The notes beneath the pieces are model-generated. The model was not told the DNA's origin. It did not search any database and saw only the letters and a program-made list of their open reading frames with translations. From Gammaproteobacteria bacterium (lineage in GTDB: Bacteria; Pseudomonadota; Gammaproteobacteria; Steroidobacterales; Steroidobacteraceae), in assembly GCA_030040525.1 (NCBI GenBank), contig JASHTN010000254.1, positions 1-6,981 on the forward strand: a stretch of DNA of 6,981 nucleotides, written 5' to 3'. The number at the start of each line of letters is the position of its first letter. Within the stretch, counting starts at the first letter, position 1. Both the position numbers and the translations under genes were made by a program. This document shows, piece by piece, positions 1-5,446 of this stretch.

Positions 1-837
1 CTGGTTCAAGACCGCGAGCGGCTCACCGTGGCGCCCGGCAGCCCCGGCACCGTCACCATCGCCTTCACCTCGGCGCGCTCCGACTACATCCTGAAAGTGA
101 TCCGCGACCGCCCGACGAGCGACTACAAATGGGACCGATTCGAGGGGGTTGAGGCGGTGCTCGCCAAGTACCGGCGCGTGCACGAGATCAACCGCACCGG
201 CAGCATGCTCGACAACATCCTCTACTACAACCTCAAGCTCGAGCGCGCGTGGTTCGAGCCCGAGATGGCGGCGCAGCTGCTGCGCGCAGCCACCAACGCC
301 GTGCAGCTTCAGGACGGCGCGCTGGTATTCAGATACCTGATCGTGCAGCGCAAGCTGACTCCGCTCAACGTGTTCCTGGAGACGGCCGCCGAGGACAAGG
401 CGATCCGCGCCATCACCAACCTCGGCTTCTGCATCCGCAACAACGCCGCCGCCAACGTCTTCAACAAGGACTTCGATGCCCGCAACTACGGCGTGAGCCG
501 CTACCTGAAGATCTTCCTTTACGATTACGACGCGGTGGAAGCGCTCACCGACGTCAAGGTGCGCAGCAACCGCGACCGCTGCGACGGCGAGGAGGACGTG
601 CCCGGCTGGTTCTTCGAGCCGGGGGTGATCTTCCTGCCCGAGGAGATCGAGGCGGGCCTGCGGGTCCGCAACCGCACGCTGCGCCGCGCGTTCCGCGCCG
701 CGCATGCCGACCTCATGACCGTCGAGTACTGGGAGGAGCTGCAGCGGGCGCTGCGCGCCGGCGAGGTGCCCGGCATCCGCACCTTCCCCGAATCCTGTCA
801 CCTGAGGGACTTCGGCGCCGAAACCATCACCGAATGA
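1..837 (+). CDS. aceK: Isocitrate dehydrogenase kinase/phosphatase, C-terminal half (5' end outside window)
   Basis: AceK reversibly phosphorylates isocitrate dehydrogenase in the cytoplasm, switching carbon between the TCA cycle and the glyoxylate bypass. The frame is open from base 1 (codons LVQDRERLTV precede the first GTG), so this is the 3' part of a longer gene; 278 residues remain, against about 580 in the E. coli protein. Seen: a glycine-rich nucleotide loop (APGSPGTV), the ATP-binding lysine in YILKVIRDRP (codon 94-96, matching E. coli K336), PLNVFLE, then AAANVFNKDFDARNYGV and LFLYDYD-type core (here IFLYDYDA), which supply the equivalents of D457, N462 and D475. The C-terminal AHADL and YWEELQ motifs match the family. 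The residue after YDYD is Ala where E. coli has Glu478, so this is a divergent member. The usual partners aceA/aceB are not in view. The gene ends at TGA, 67 bp before the stop of the convergent membrane protein gene. Confidence 0.93.
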   Translation: MVQDRERLTVAPGSPGTVTIAFTSARSDYILKVIRDRPTSDYKWDRFEGVEAVLAKYRRVHEINRTGSMLDNILYYNLKLERAWFEPEMAAQLLRAATNAVQLQDGALVFRYLIVQRKLTPLNVFLETAAEDKAIRAITNLGFCIRNNAAANVFNKDFDARNYGVSRYLKIFLYDYDAVEALTDVKVRSNRDRCDGEEDVPGWFFEPGVIFLPEEIEAGLRVRNRTLRRAFRAAHADLMTVEYWEELQRALRAGEVPGIRTFPESCHLRDFGAETITE

Positions 838-863
838 GGCGCGCTGCGGCCGCCGCGCGCCAG

Positions 864-910
864 ACGATCGACTAAGAGCGATGGCCTAGCCTAAGGGCGA
901 TCGGCTAAGG
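864..910. repeat. Three imperfect copies of a CGATsG...CTAAG motif between convergent genes
   Basis: The short spacer between the stops of aceK and the convergent membrane protein contains CGATCGACTAAG (865-876), CGATGGCCTAGCCTAAGG (879-896) and CGATCGGCTAAGG (898-910). The last copy includes the TAG stop of the minus-strand gene. No clear hairpin with a U-tract is visible. This may be a tiny slippage-derived array with no function. Confidence 0.4.
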
Positions 911-1459
911 CCCCTCGTGCTCGGCGGCTCCCGGCAGCGGGCCCGGCGCGGCGCGGCTGCGCCTCGACCAGCGCAGCAGGCCCACGGCGTAGGTCCAGTA
1001 GTACCCGGCCAGCGTGCCGACCAGCAGCATGGTGATCGGCGTCAGCCCGCTCCCGGGCGGCGGCCCGGCCGCGGCCGCCCCGGGGAAGCCATTCACCGCG
1101 AAGCGATAGGCGATGCGGGCGATGAGCAGCGTCGAGAGGGCGACGCCCAGATGCGCGCTTGGGATATAGAAGAGTCCCTCCCCTGTCACCTCGTACTTCG
1201 TCAGACGCAAGCCGAGCACACCGAGGGCGACTCCGACGGCCACCCCGCACGCCAGGTAGCCGAGCGCTTCGAGGTGCATCGACGGAGAAAGAGCCAGCAG
1301 CGCAATCACGAGTGGAAACACGACGATCCGGATCCACACGCGCTTCACTGAGAGCTGCTGGCGACCGATCACGCGGCGAATTCTCGAGTACATGCGCCAG
1401 ACGATGAGCGCGACGATCGCGCCGGTGATGAGGATCTGCTGCGGGGTGGGCTGCGCCAT
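905..1459 (-). CDS. DUF1453/CcdC-like integral membrane protein
   Basis: A 184-residue hydrophobic protein with about five predicted membrane segments, roughly at residues 9-22, 42-57, 66-84, 103-120 and 141-162. A basic loop follows helix 1 (WRMYSRIRRVIGRQ), and the motif GLRLTKYEVTGEGLFYIPSAHLG lies before helix 4 (GLRLTKYEV, then GLFYIP). That arrangement, helix then RxRRxIGRQ then GLRLT-x-YE, resembles the DUF1453/CcdC-like family; the assignment is from memory of family patterns and the function is unknown. The C-terminal tail is rich in Ala, Pro and Gly. The ATG at 1459 is the first in-frame Met before the hydrophobic helix; upstream there is only a weak GAAAG-like ribosome site. It is divergent from the MFS exporter across 76 bp and convergent with aceK, so it is probably monocistronic. 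Confidence 0.7.
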   Translation of the reverse strand: MAQPTPQQILITGAIVALIVWRMYSRIRRVIGRQQLSVKRVWIRIVVFPLVIALLALSPSMHLEALGYLACGVAVGVALGVLGLRLTKYEVTGEGLFYIPSAHLGVALSTLLIARIAYRFAVNGFPGAAAAGPPPGSGLTPITMLLVGTLAGYYWTYAVGLLRWSRRSRAAPGPLPGAAEHEGP

Positions 1460-1524
1460 TTTTCAGAACTTTCACGGAATGGATGCGTCATTATGAAGAG
1501 CCGGGACGGTCTCGGCAAAGCGAC

Positions 1525-1532
1525 AAGGAGGT
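1525..1532 (+). promoter_or_regulatory. Strong Shine-Dalgarno that fixes a TTG start
   Basis: AAGGAGGT is a near-perfect anti-16S match, 3 bases upstream of TTG (1536). It decides the TTG start over the downstream ATG at 1569, which has no comparable site. The 76-bp divergent spacer (1460-1535) also contains TTTCAC (1470) and TATGAA (1492) 16 bases apart, a weak sigma70-like pair that could drive the exporter; this promoter is only a suggestion. Confidence 0.7.
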
Positions 1533-1535
1533 CCT

Positions 1536-2912
1536 TTGAAGCGCGCCGACTCGCTAACCCTCGCCGCCATGAGTCTCGGCTACGGAGTGGTGCAGCTCGA
1601 CGTGACGATCGTCAATACCGCGCTGAACAGCATCGGCACGGCACTCGGCGGCGGCATGTCAGGGCTGCAATGGATCGTCAGCACCTACACCATCGCATTC
1701 GCGGCCCTGATACTCACCGCCGGCACGCTCGGCGACCGTGTGGGCGCGAAGCGGGTGTTCACCGCCGGCTTCGCCATCTTTACCGCGGCCTCGCTCGCGT
1801 GCGCGCTGGCTCCCAGCATGGCAATCCTGATTGCGGGGCGTGCACTGCAAGGCGTGGGTGCTGCGGTGCTGGTGCCGAATTCCCTCGCGCTCCTCAATCA
1901 CGCCTACCCGGACGAGCGGCGGCGCGGGCGCGCGGTCGGCATCTGGGCGGCCGGTGCCAGTCTCGCGCTCACCGCCGGACCCCTGGTTGGCGGCGCCCTG
2001 ATCGCGCTCGTTGGCTGGCGCAGCATTTTCCTGGTTAATCTGCCGATCGGGCTCGCCGGGCTCTGGCTCACCGCGCGCTATACCGACGAGACCGCGCGCT
2101 CAGCAGATCGCGCGCCGGATTTCCCGGGCCAGGTGCTCGCGATTGGCGCGCTCGGGTGTCTCGCCGGTGCGATCATCGAAGGCGGGGCGCGCGGCTGGGG
2201 CGATCCCTGGGTGCTCGGCGGCTTTGCGACCGCGACGATCCTCGCCGCCCTCTTCGTCTTCGAGGAGAGCCGCCTGCCACAACCCATGCTGCCGCTGGCG
2301 CTCTTCCGGCGGAGGACCTTCTCGCTGATGTCGCTGGCCGGGCTCTGGGTGAATGTGGCGTTCTACGGCCTGATCTTCGTGTTGAGCCTCTACTTCCAGC
2401 AGGTCAACGACCTGTCGGCCTTGGCGACGGGACTCGCCTTCGTGCCGATGATGGGCGCGGTCCTGCCGGTCAACCTGCTCGCACCGCGCCTCAGCGAGAG
2501 AATCGGCGCCCCTGCCGTCATCGCGATCGGCGCCTGCATTGCGGCGGCGGGCTGCGCGGGGCTGCTGTTCATCGCACCGGGGACGGGCTACGCGGCGATG
2601 TGCGCGCAGCTGCTGGCGATGGGCGCCGGCCTTGGGCTCCTGGTGCCGCCGCTCACCTCGACGCTCCTCGGCAGCGTCGAGAAGTCGCGCTCGGGCCTCG
2701 CCGCGGCGGTGCTCAACTCCGCGCGGCAGACCGGCAGCGTGCTGGGCGTCTCGCTGTTCGGCTCGCTCGCCGCCCACGCGAGCGGCTTTATCCCCGGGGC
2801 GCACGCCGCGCTCGGCGTCTCGACCGCACTGCTCCTCGGTACGGCGCTGGTCAGCCTCGGCGCCCGCGCCGAGGCGCGGGGGCGCGTCAGGGCGCCTCGA
2901 TGTGAACCATAG
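1536..2912 (+). CDS. DHA2-type MFS multidrug efflux transporter
   Basis: A 458-residue inner-membrane protein of the major facilitator superfamily, probably a proton-coupled exporter. Seen: LDVTIVNTAL at residues 21-30 (the motif in helix 1 typical of the EmrB/QacA DHA2 branch), GTLGDRVGAKRVF at 63-75 (motif A, loop 2-3), GRALQGVGAAVLVPNSLAL at 101-119, the antiporter motif C stretch LTAGPLVGGAL near 145-155, and GWRSIFLVNLP at 160-170. Length and repeated helices fit a 12-14 helix transporter. The start is TTG with AAGGAGGT just upstream; beginning at the ATG at 1569 would cut into helix 1. No membrane-fusion partner (emrA-like) or regulator lies beside it, so the substrate cannot be stated. 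The last 26 bp overlap the end of the convergent cytochrome/propeller gene. Confidence 0.9.
   Translation: MKRADSLTLAAMSLGYGVVQLDVTIVNTALNSIGTALGGGMSGLQWIVSTYTIAFAALILTAGTLGDRVGAKRVFTAGFAIFTAASLACALAPSMAILIAGRALQGVGAAVLVPNSLALLNHAYPDERRRGRAVGIWAAGASLALTAGPLVGGALIALVGWRSIFLVNLPIGLAGLWLTARYTDETARSADRAPDFPGQVLAIGALGCLAGAIIEGGARGWGDPWVLGGFATATILAALFVFEESRLPQPMLPLALFRRRTFSLMSLAGLWVNVAFYGLIFVLSLYFQQVNDLSALATGLAFVPMMGAVLPVNLLAPRLSERIGAPAVIAIGACIAAAGCAGLLFIAPGTGYAAMCAQLLAMGAGLGLLVPPLTSTLLGSVEKSRSGLAAAVLNSARQTGSVLGVSLFGSLAAHASGFIPGAHAALGVSTALLLGTALVSLGARAEARGRVRAPRCEP
2855..2874. terminator. Perfect GC-rich hairpin at the convergent gene ends
   Basis: CCTCGGCG (2855-2862), loop CCCG, then CGCCGAGG (2867-2874) forms a perfect 8-bp stem with a 4-base loop. 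It lies inside the last codons of the exporter and just beyond the stop of the convergent gene. It has no U-tract, so it is not a classic terminator, but it could slow polymerase or protect the 3' end of the minus-strand transcript. Confidence 0.3.
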
Positions 2913-4140
2913 CCACCTTGCCAGCGCCGCTCTCGGCGAGCACTAGCGCGCCGTCGCGCGTCGGCATCATGTTGCGCACCACGCCGCCGCCCGAGGGAAT
3001 CCCCCAGGTCTGGAACTTCTCCGTGCGCGGGTCGAAGCGCACCAGCGTGTTCGGGCGCACGCCGGATTCGCTGTACCAGATGACGCCGTCGAGCGCGGTG
3101 ATGCCGTAGGGCTGAGAGTCCGGACCGCCCGGAGAAGCCCACTCCTTCACCGCACCGGTCTGCGGGTCGAAGCGCCCGAGGCAGCCGCGCGCGTAGTCCG
3201 AATACCAGATGACGTCGTCGGCCGTGATGCCGAGCCGCCGCGGTCGCGTCGCGGGATTCGGCAGCATGTGCTCGTGAATCCCCATCGTGCGGGGCTCGAT
3301 CTCTCCGATCCGGTTGGTGCCGAACTCGGCAAAGAACGGCACGCCCTTCGAGCTGATCACCATCCCGTAAGGCAGGGCGTGAGCCGTCGGAACCGTGACC
3401 AACTTGATGTCACCGGTGCGCGGGTTGAGCCGCCCGACCATGTTGGCGCCCTGCACCGTGAACCAGAGAATGCCGCGCCGATCGAAGACCGGCGTGTGCG
3501 GGTCGCCCGCGCGCGGGTCAGGCATCTTGTAGTCGGTAATCCTGCCGGTCTTCGGGTCGAGCTTGCCGATGTAGGCGGCCGAATTCGCGGTGAACCAGAT
3601 GTCGCCGGCTTTATCCTCGGTGAGCCCATGAGGGCCTGAGCCCGGGATGTTGGTCCGATACTCCTTGATGGTCCCGGTCGTGGGATCGATGCGTCCGAGG
3701 ACACTCGCATGCTGGCCCGTGTACCAGAGCGCGCCGTCGGCGGCCGCCAACGGATCATGCGGGAAGGCGCCCGGAGTCTCGACCGCCCATTCGCGGAAGG
3801 TCACCTGGACGCTCCCCGAAATCAGGGTCGCCTGCGGGTGCTCCTTCTCCGGGAAGCTTCGCGCGAGATAGTCGGTCAGCACCGGCACCTGCTCGGGGGT
3901 GAGCGTCACGCCGATGTGCATCATCTGGCTGACGACCCTGTCCCAGCCCGCACGGCTGTAGCCGGGCGACTTGAGCCGGGTCGCATCGTGGCAGCTCACG
4001 CACTTGGCCGCAGCGATGTCGCGACCGGGGCCGGGCGGCAGCGCATTTGCATTAGCGGCCGTAGGTGTAGCCTGACTCCATGCAGGAACAGAAATCACTA
4101 CGCATGCGCAGCCAGCGATGAGGCGAAGGAGTTTGATCAT
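2887..4140 (-). CDS. Secreted c-type cytochrome domain fused to a Vgb-like beta-propeller
   Basis: A 417-residue, probably periplasmic protein. Residues 1-23 form a signal peptide (MIKLLRLIAGCACVVISVPA, then WSQA). A haem c domain follows with CVSCH at 47-51 and candidate axial Met in SQMM at 71-74. From about residue 113 to the end there are repeated blades of the form LWYT...GRIDPTTG, IWFT...GKLDPKTG, LWFT...GRLNPRTG, IWYS...GRFDPQTG and IWYS...VRFDPRT, characteristic of virginiamycin B lyase (Vgb)/SMP-30-like propellers. The propeller resemblance does not show streptogramin lyase activity; with haem attached, a redox or sensing role is more likely, though the substrate is unknown. The ATG at 4140 was chosen because it gives a clean signal peptide. 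The frame stays open upstream to 4338, but that 66-residue extension reads into toxin-antitoxin debris. The site upstream (GGACGACCTCAA) is a poor ribosome site, and any promoter would have to lie inside the hicA remnant. Confidence 0.85.
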   Translation of the reverse strand: MIKLLRLIAGCACVVISVPAWSQATPTAANANALPPGPGRDIAAAKCVSCHDATRLKSPGYSRAGWDRVVSQMMHIGVTLTPEQVPVLTDYLARSFPEKEHPQATLISGSVQVTFREWAVETPGAFPHDPLAAADGALWYTGQHASVLGRIDPTTGTIKEYRTNIPGSGPHGLTEDKAGDIWFTANSAAYIGKLDPKTGRITDYKMPDPRAGDPHTPVFDRRGILWFTVQGANMVGRLNPRTGDIKLVTVPTAHALPYGMVISSKGVPFFAEFGTNRIGEIEPRTMGIHEHMLPNPATRPRRLGITADDVIWYSDYARGCLGRFDPQTGAVKEWASPGGPDSQPYGITALDGVIWYSESGVRPNTLVRFDPRTEKFQTWGIPSGGGVVRNMMPTRDGALVLAESGAGKVAMVHIEAP

Positions 4141-4159
4141 TTGAGGTCGTCCGAGGTCC

Positions 4160-4303
4160 CACCTCCGGAACAGAGAGGGCCCGACAGATCTTCGCAGCGA
4201 AGCCATTTGCGACTTCCGAGTGTCGAGGCACTGCCTCAACGTGCCCGGTCTTCGGATTGCACCAGAGAGAGTGAGAACGACCCTCGCCCTTGAGATAGCA
4301 ACC
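4160..4303 (-). pseudogene. hicA: hicA toxin remnant (C-terminal half, no start)
   Basis: Read on the minus strand from 4303, this segment gives GCYLKGEGRSHSLW, NPKTGHVEAVPRHSEV and AAKICRALSVPEV. This matches the HicA mRNA-interferase pattern (GC-x-L-x-x-EG-x-SHS, NPxTG, VPRH-x-E, KIC-x-x-L), including the catalytic His in the SHS motif. HicA toxins are about 60-80 residues and cleave mRNA in a translation-linked way. Here roughly 48 residues remain. The N-terminal strand and start are missing, replaced by the beginning of hicB in a different frame. The frame has no stop after VPEV and runs on, out of frame, over the start of the cytochrome gene, so the original hicA end may also be lost. 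Recognition is by family pattern only. Confidence 0.72.
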
Positions 4304-4338
4304 TCGCGCTCGATGATTGCAGTGAACTCGTTTCGCAT
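4303..4338 (-). pseudogene. hicB: hicB antitoxin remnant (N-terminal 12 codons)
   Basis: ATG at 4338 opens MRNEFTAIIERE, which matches the conserved first strand of HicB antitoxins (M-x-x-EFTAIIE-x-D/E). HicB is normally about 70 residues or more, with an RNase H-like fold that neutralises HicA. Here the match stops after about 12 codons and the sequence passes into hicA in another frame, so the rest of hicB and the start of hicA have been removed together. TATACT lies 8 bases upstream of the ATG and resembles a -10 element, a possible relic of the promoter. The order hicB then hicA matches many native pairs. Oddly, the hicB start codon is now in frame with the cytochrome/propeller gene downstream. 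Confidence 0.62.
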
Positions 4339-4362
4339 GAAAAGAGTATACCTCGCAACGGC

Positions 4363-4395
4363 GCCAAGGGTCCCTGAGGGCGCCGAGTCCTTGGC
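4363..4395. repeat. Inverted repeat between the DUF2283 and hicB remnants
   Basis: GCCAAGG (4363-4369) and CCTTGGC (4389-4395) form a 7-bp inverted repeat with a 19-base loop, in the spacer after the DUF2283 stop and before the hicB start. It could be a relic terminator of the upstream pair or an operator for HicB. There is no U-tract, so neither role is established. Confidence 0.3.
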
Positions 4396-4410
4396 CGTCT
4401 AAGGGGGAAG

Positions 4411-4496
4411 TTAGGCGGCAACCTCCTCGAAGGAGAACTGTGGAGCGCCCGCGCGAACAGAAGCGTGTCCGTGTCTTCAAAGTACCTAACCTTCAT
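4411..4496 (-). pseudogene. DUF2283 protein remnant with internal deletion
   Basis: ATG at 4496 begins MKVRYFEDTDTLL, the typical start of DUF2283 proteins (MK-x-x-Y-x-x-xTD-x-L). In another frame, ending at the TAA at 4411-4413, the sequence reads HASVRAGAPQFSFEEVAA, the typical DUF2283 C-terminus. The segment is 86 bp, not a multiple of 3, against roughly 65-70 codons for an intact gene, so the middle is gone and the frame is broken. The two matches overlap on the same bases (CACGCTTCTG, minus strand, about 4467-4458). Its start overlaps the previous stop as ATGA, which indicates that the two genes were once translationally coupled. DUF2283 genes are often paired with small DUF4258-like proteins as putative toxin-antitoxin modules; the biochemical role is not known to me. 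Confidence 0.72.
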
Positions 4497-4676
4497 GGCA
4501 CGAAATCTCTGTCAAAGAATGCGTTGTGAATCGTCTCGCCGTCAGGCAGCAGGATAACGCGGAGATATCGATTGTTCATCTCTGGCACCTGGCACGGCGC
4601 GCTGAATCCATGCGTCTTGAATCAGCGCTCGGTCAGGACGCTGACGTATCGTCTCGAAGTAACGCGTGGCCTTCAC
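4493..4676 (-). pseudogene. DUF4258-like small protein remnant, frameshifted at a 7-bp tandem
   Basis: From GTG at 4676 one frame reads VKATRYFETIRQRPDRAL then IQDAWIQRAV. A second frame reads VPEMNNRYLRVILLPDGE then TIHNAFFDRDFVP and stops at TGA (4493-4495). Both halves resemble the small protein commonly encoded just ahead of DUF2283 (start M-x-x-TRYFE, end RYLRV...DGETxHNAFFDRxF-x-P). I place it near DUF4258 with moderate certainty. The frame switch coincides with the direct tandem CTGGCAC-CTGGCAC at 4582-4595 (+ strand). With one copy removed, the frame would be continuous as WIQRAVPEMNNRYL, although the expected middle (about 20 residues) would still be missing. The stop shares ATGA with the DUF2283 start. 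GC content here is markedly lower than in the flanks. Confidence 0.65.
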
Positions 4677-4753
4677 ACCACCAAGGTAACAGAATGCAGC
4701 GGCGCCGGGGCTTGCGCGGTTGACGCCTAACAGGAAATTAGCGTCACCTTACC
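4677..4753. other. Spacer between TA remnants and mobilisation operon
   Basis: These 77 bases separate the phosphoribosyltransferase stop from the first remnant. I see no tRNA end, no convincing att core, no U-rich terminator and no clear promoter. It is a candidate place for a boundary between the transfer module and the debris, but nothing in the bases proves it. Confidence 0.3.
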
Positions 4754-5446
4754 TCACGGCTCCCGTCTCGCGTCCCCGCCTGCCCAGTACACAACGCCTT
4801 CACAGGGCGCGAGGAGCCGATCGAGGCGCTGCAGATGCCCCAGGGTTCGGATCAGCGCGAATCCTCGGATTTCGGCGTGCGGCAGAGCTGCTTGCAGACG
4901 GATCGTCGCCGCGAAAAGCGTGCGCCCCTTGGTAATGACGTCATCGATAAGAATGATCTTCTCTGGGGTCTCGAATGGTCGTTTGCCGACCCGGAACGAT
5001 TGGTAGTGCTCCTGCACGGTCGGCCGCATACCGGCGGGCGCCTGCGACGACTTGCGGACGGCGAACCGGCGCTGCAGCGCGATCCAAGTGGCCCGCGCCA
5101 GGCCGAACTCTCTAAGGGCCAAGGCGAGATGTGCCGCGGCCCACGGCGCGGTATCCGCGGGCTCGCTGCCCGGGATCGGCACGAGAACCGGAGCTCCCGC
5201 GAAGACACCGTGAAAGTATCCGTGCCGCGCCGCCAGCTCGGGCACCGCGGCCGCGTAACGGGGAAGCCATACCGGGTCGCTGTGCTTGATCCGCTCGCAC
5301 ACAAGCCGCGAGCCCTGCGAAACGAGGCCCGTGCCACGCGGTGAGTACACAAAGCAGGAGGCGAACGCGACGCTCAGCGGCCGCCTGTGTTCAGAGAACC
5401 ACGGCGTGTAACTGAGGCTTGTCACTGGATCACAGGCCGAGATCAT
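4754..5446 (-). CDS. ComF-like phosphoribosyltransferase of the mobilisation operon
   Basis: A 230-residue cytoplasmic protein with a type I phosphoribosyltransferase core. IILIDDVITKGRTL at residues 164-177 is the PRPP-binding loop (hydrophobic strand, DD, T-x-G-x-T), and VLVPIPGS at 87-94 with RKSSQAPAGMRPTVQEHYQSF (131-151) follow the ComF layout (PVP strand, then an R-x-x-x-x...F segment). The N-terminal part has a single CxxV-type stretch (ASCFVYSPRG) but no zinc-binding Cys set. The substrate base is unknown. The ATG at 5446 overlaps the relaxase stop by 17 bp. A GTG at 5425, reading VTSLSYTPWF just after that stop, is an equally plausible start; neither has a good ribosome site. Upstream in-frame ATGs (for example 5509) would read deep into the relaxase and give unlikely sequence. 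Its position last behind the relaxase suggests co-transcription with the transfer genes. Confidence 0.82.
   Translation of the reverse strand: MISACDPVTSLSYTPWFSEHRRPLSVAFASCFVYSPRGTGLVSQGSRLVCERIKHSDPVWLPRYAAAVPELAARHGYFHGVFAGAPVLVPIPGSEPADTAPWAAAHLALALREFGLARATWIALQRRFAVRKSSQAPAGMRPTVQEHYQSFRVGKRPFETPEKIILIDDVITKGRTLFAATIRLQAALPHAEIRGFALIRTLGHLQRLDRLLAPCEGVVYWAGGDARREP

Noticed and set aside
28..837. Complete aceK starting at the GTG at 28
   Set aside because: The frame is open to base 1 and the protein would begin inside the nucleotide-binding loop, so it is a truncated view of a longer gene.
2100..2804. 234-residue minus-strand frame within the exporter
   Set aside because: Arg/Glu/His-rich, low-complexity antisense shadow of a well-supported MFS gene.
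2887..4140. Streptogramin resistance gene vgb
   Set aside because: Only the propeller fold pattern is visible; the fused haem c domain argues for another role and no lyase active site was verified.
4141..4338. 66-residue N-terminal extension of the cytochrome/propeller protein as native
   Set aside because: The extension reads hicB start plus frameshifted hicA, and the ATG at 4140 gives a proper signal peptide.
4526..4723. 65-residue plus-strand frame
   Set aside because: It is antisense to the DUF4258-like remnant, whose minus-strand translation matches a family pattern.
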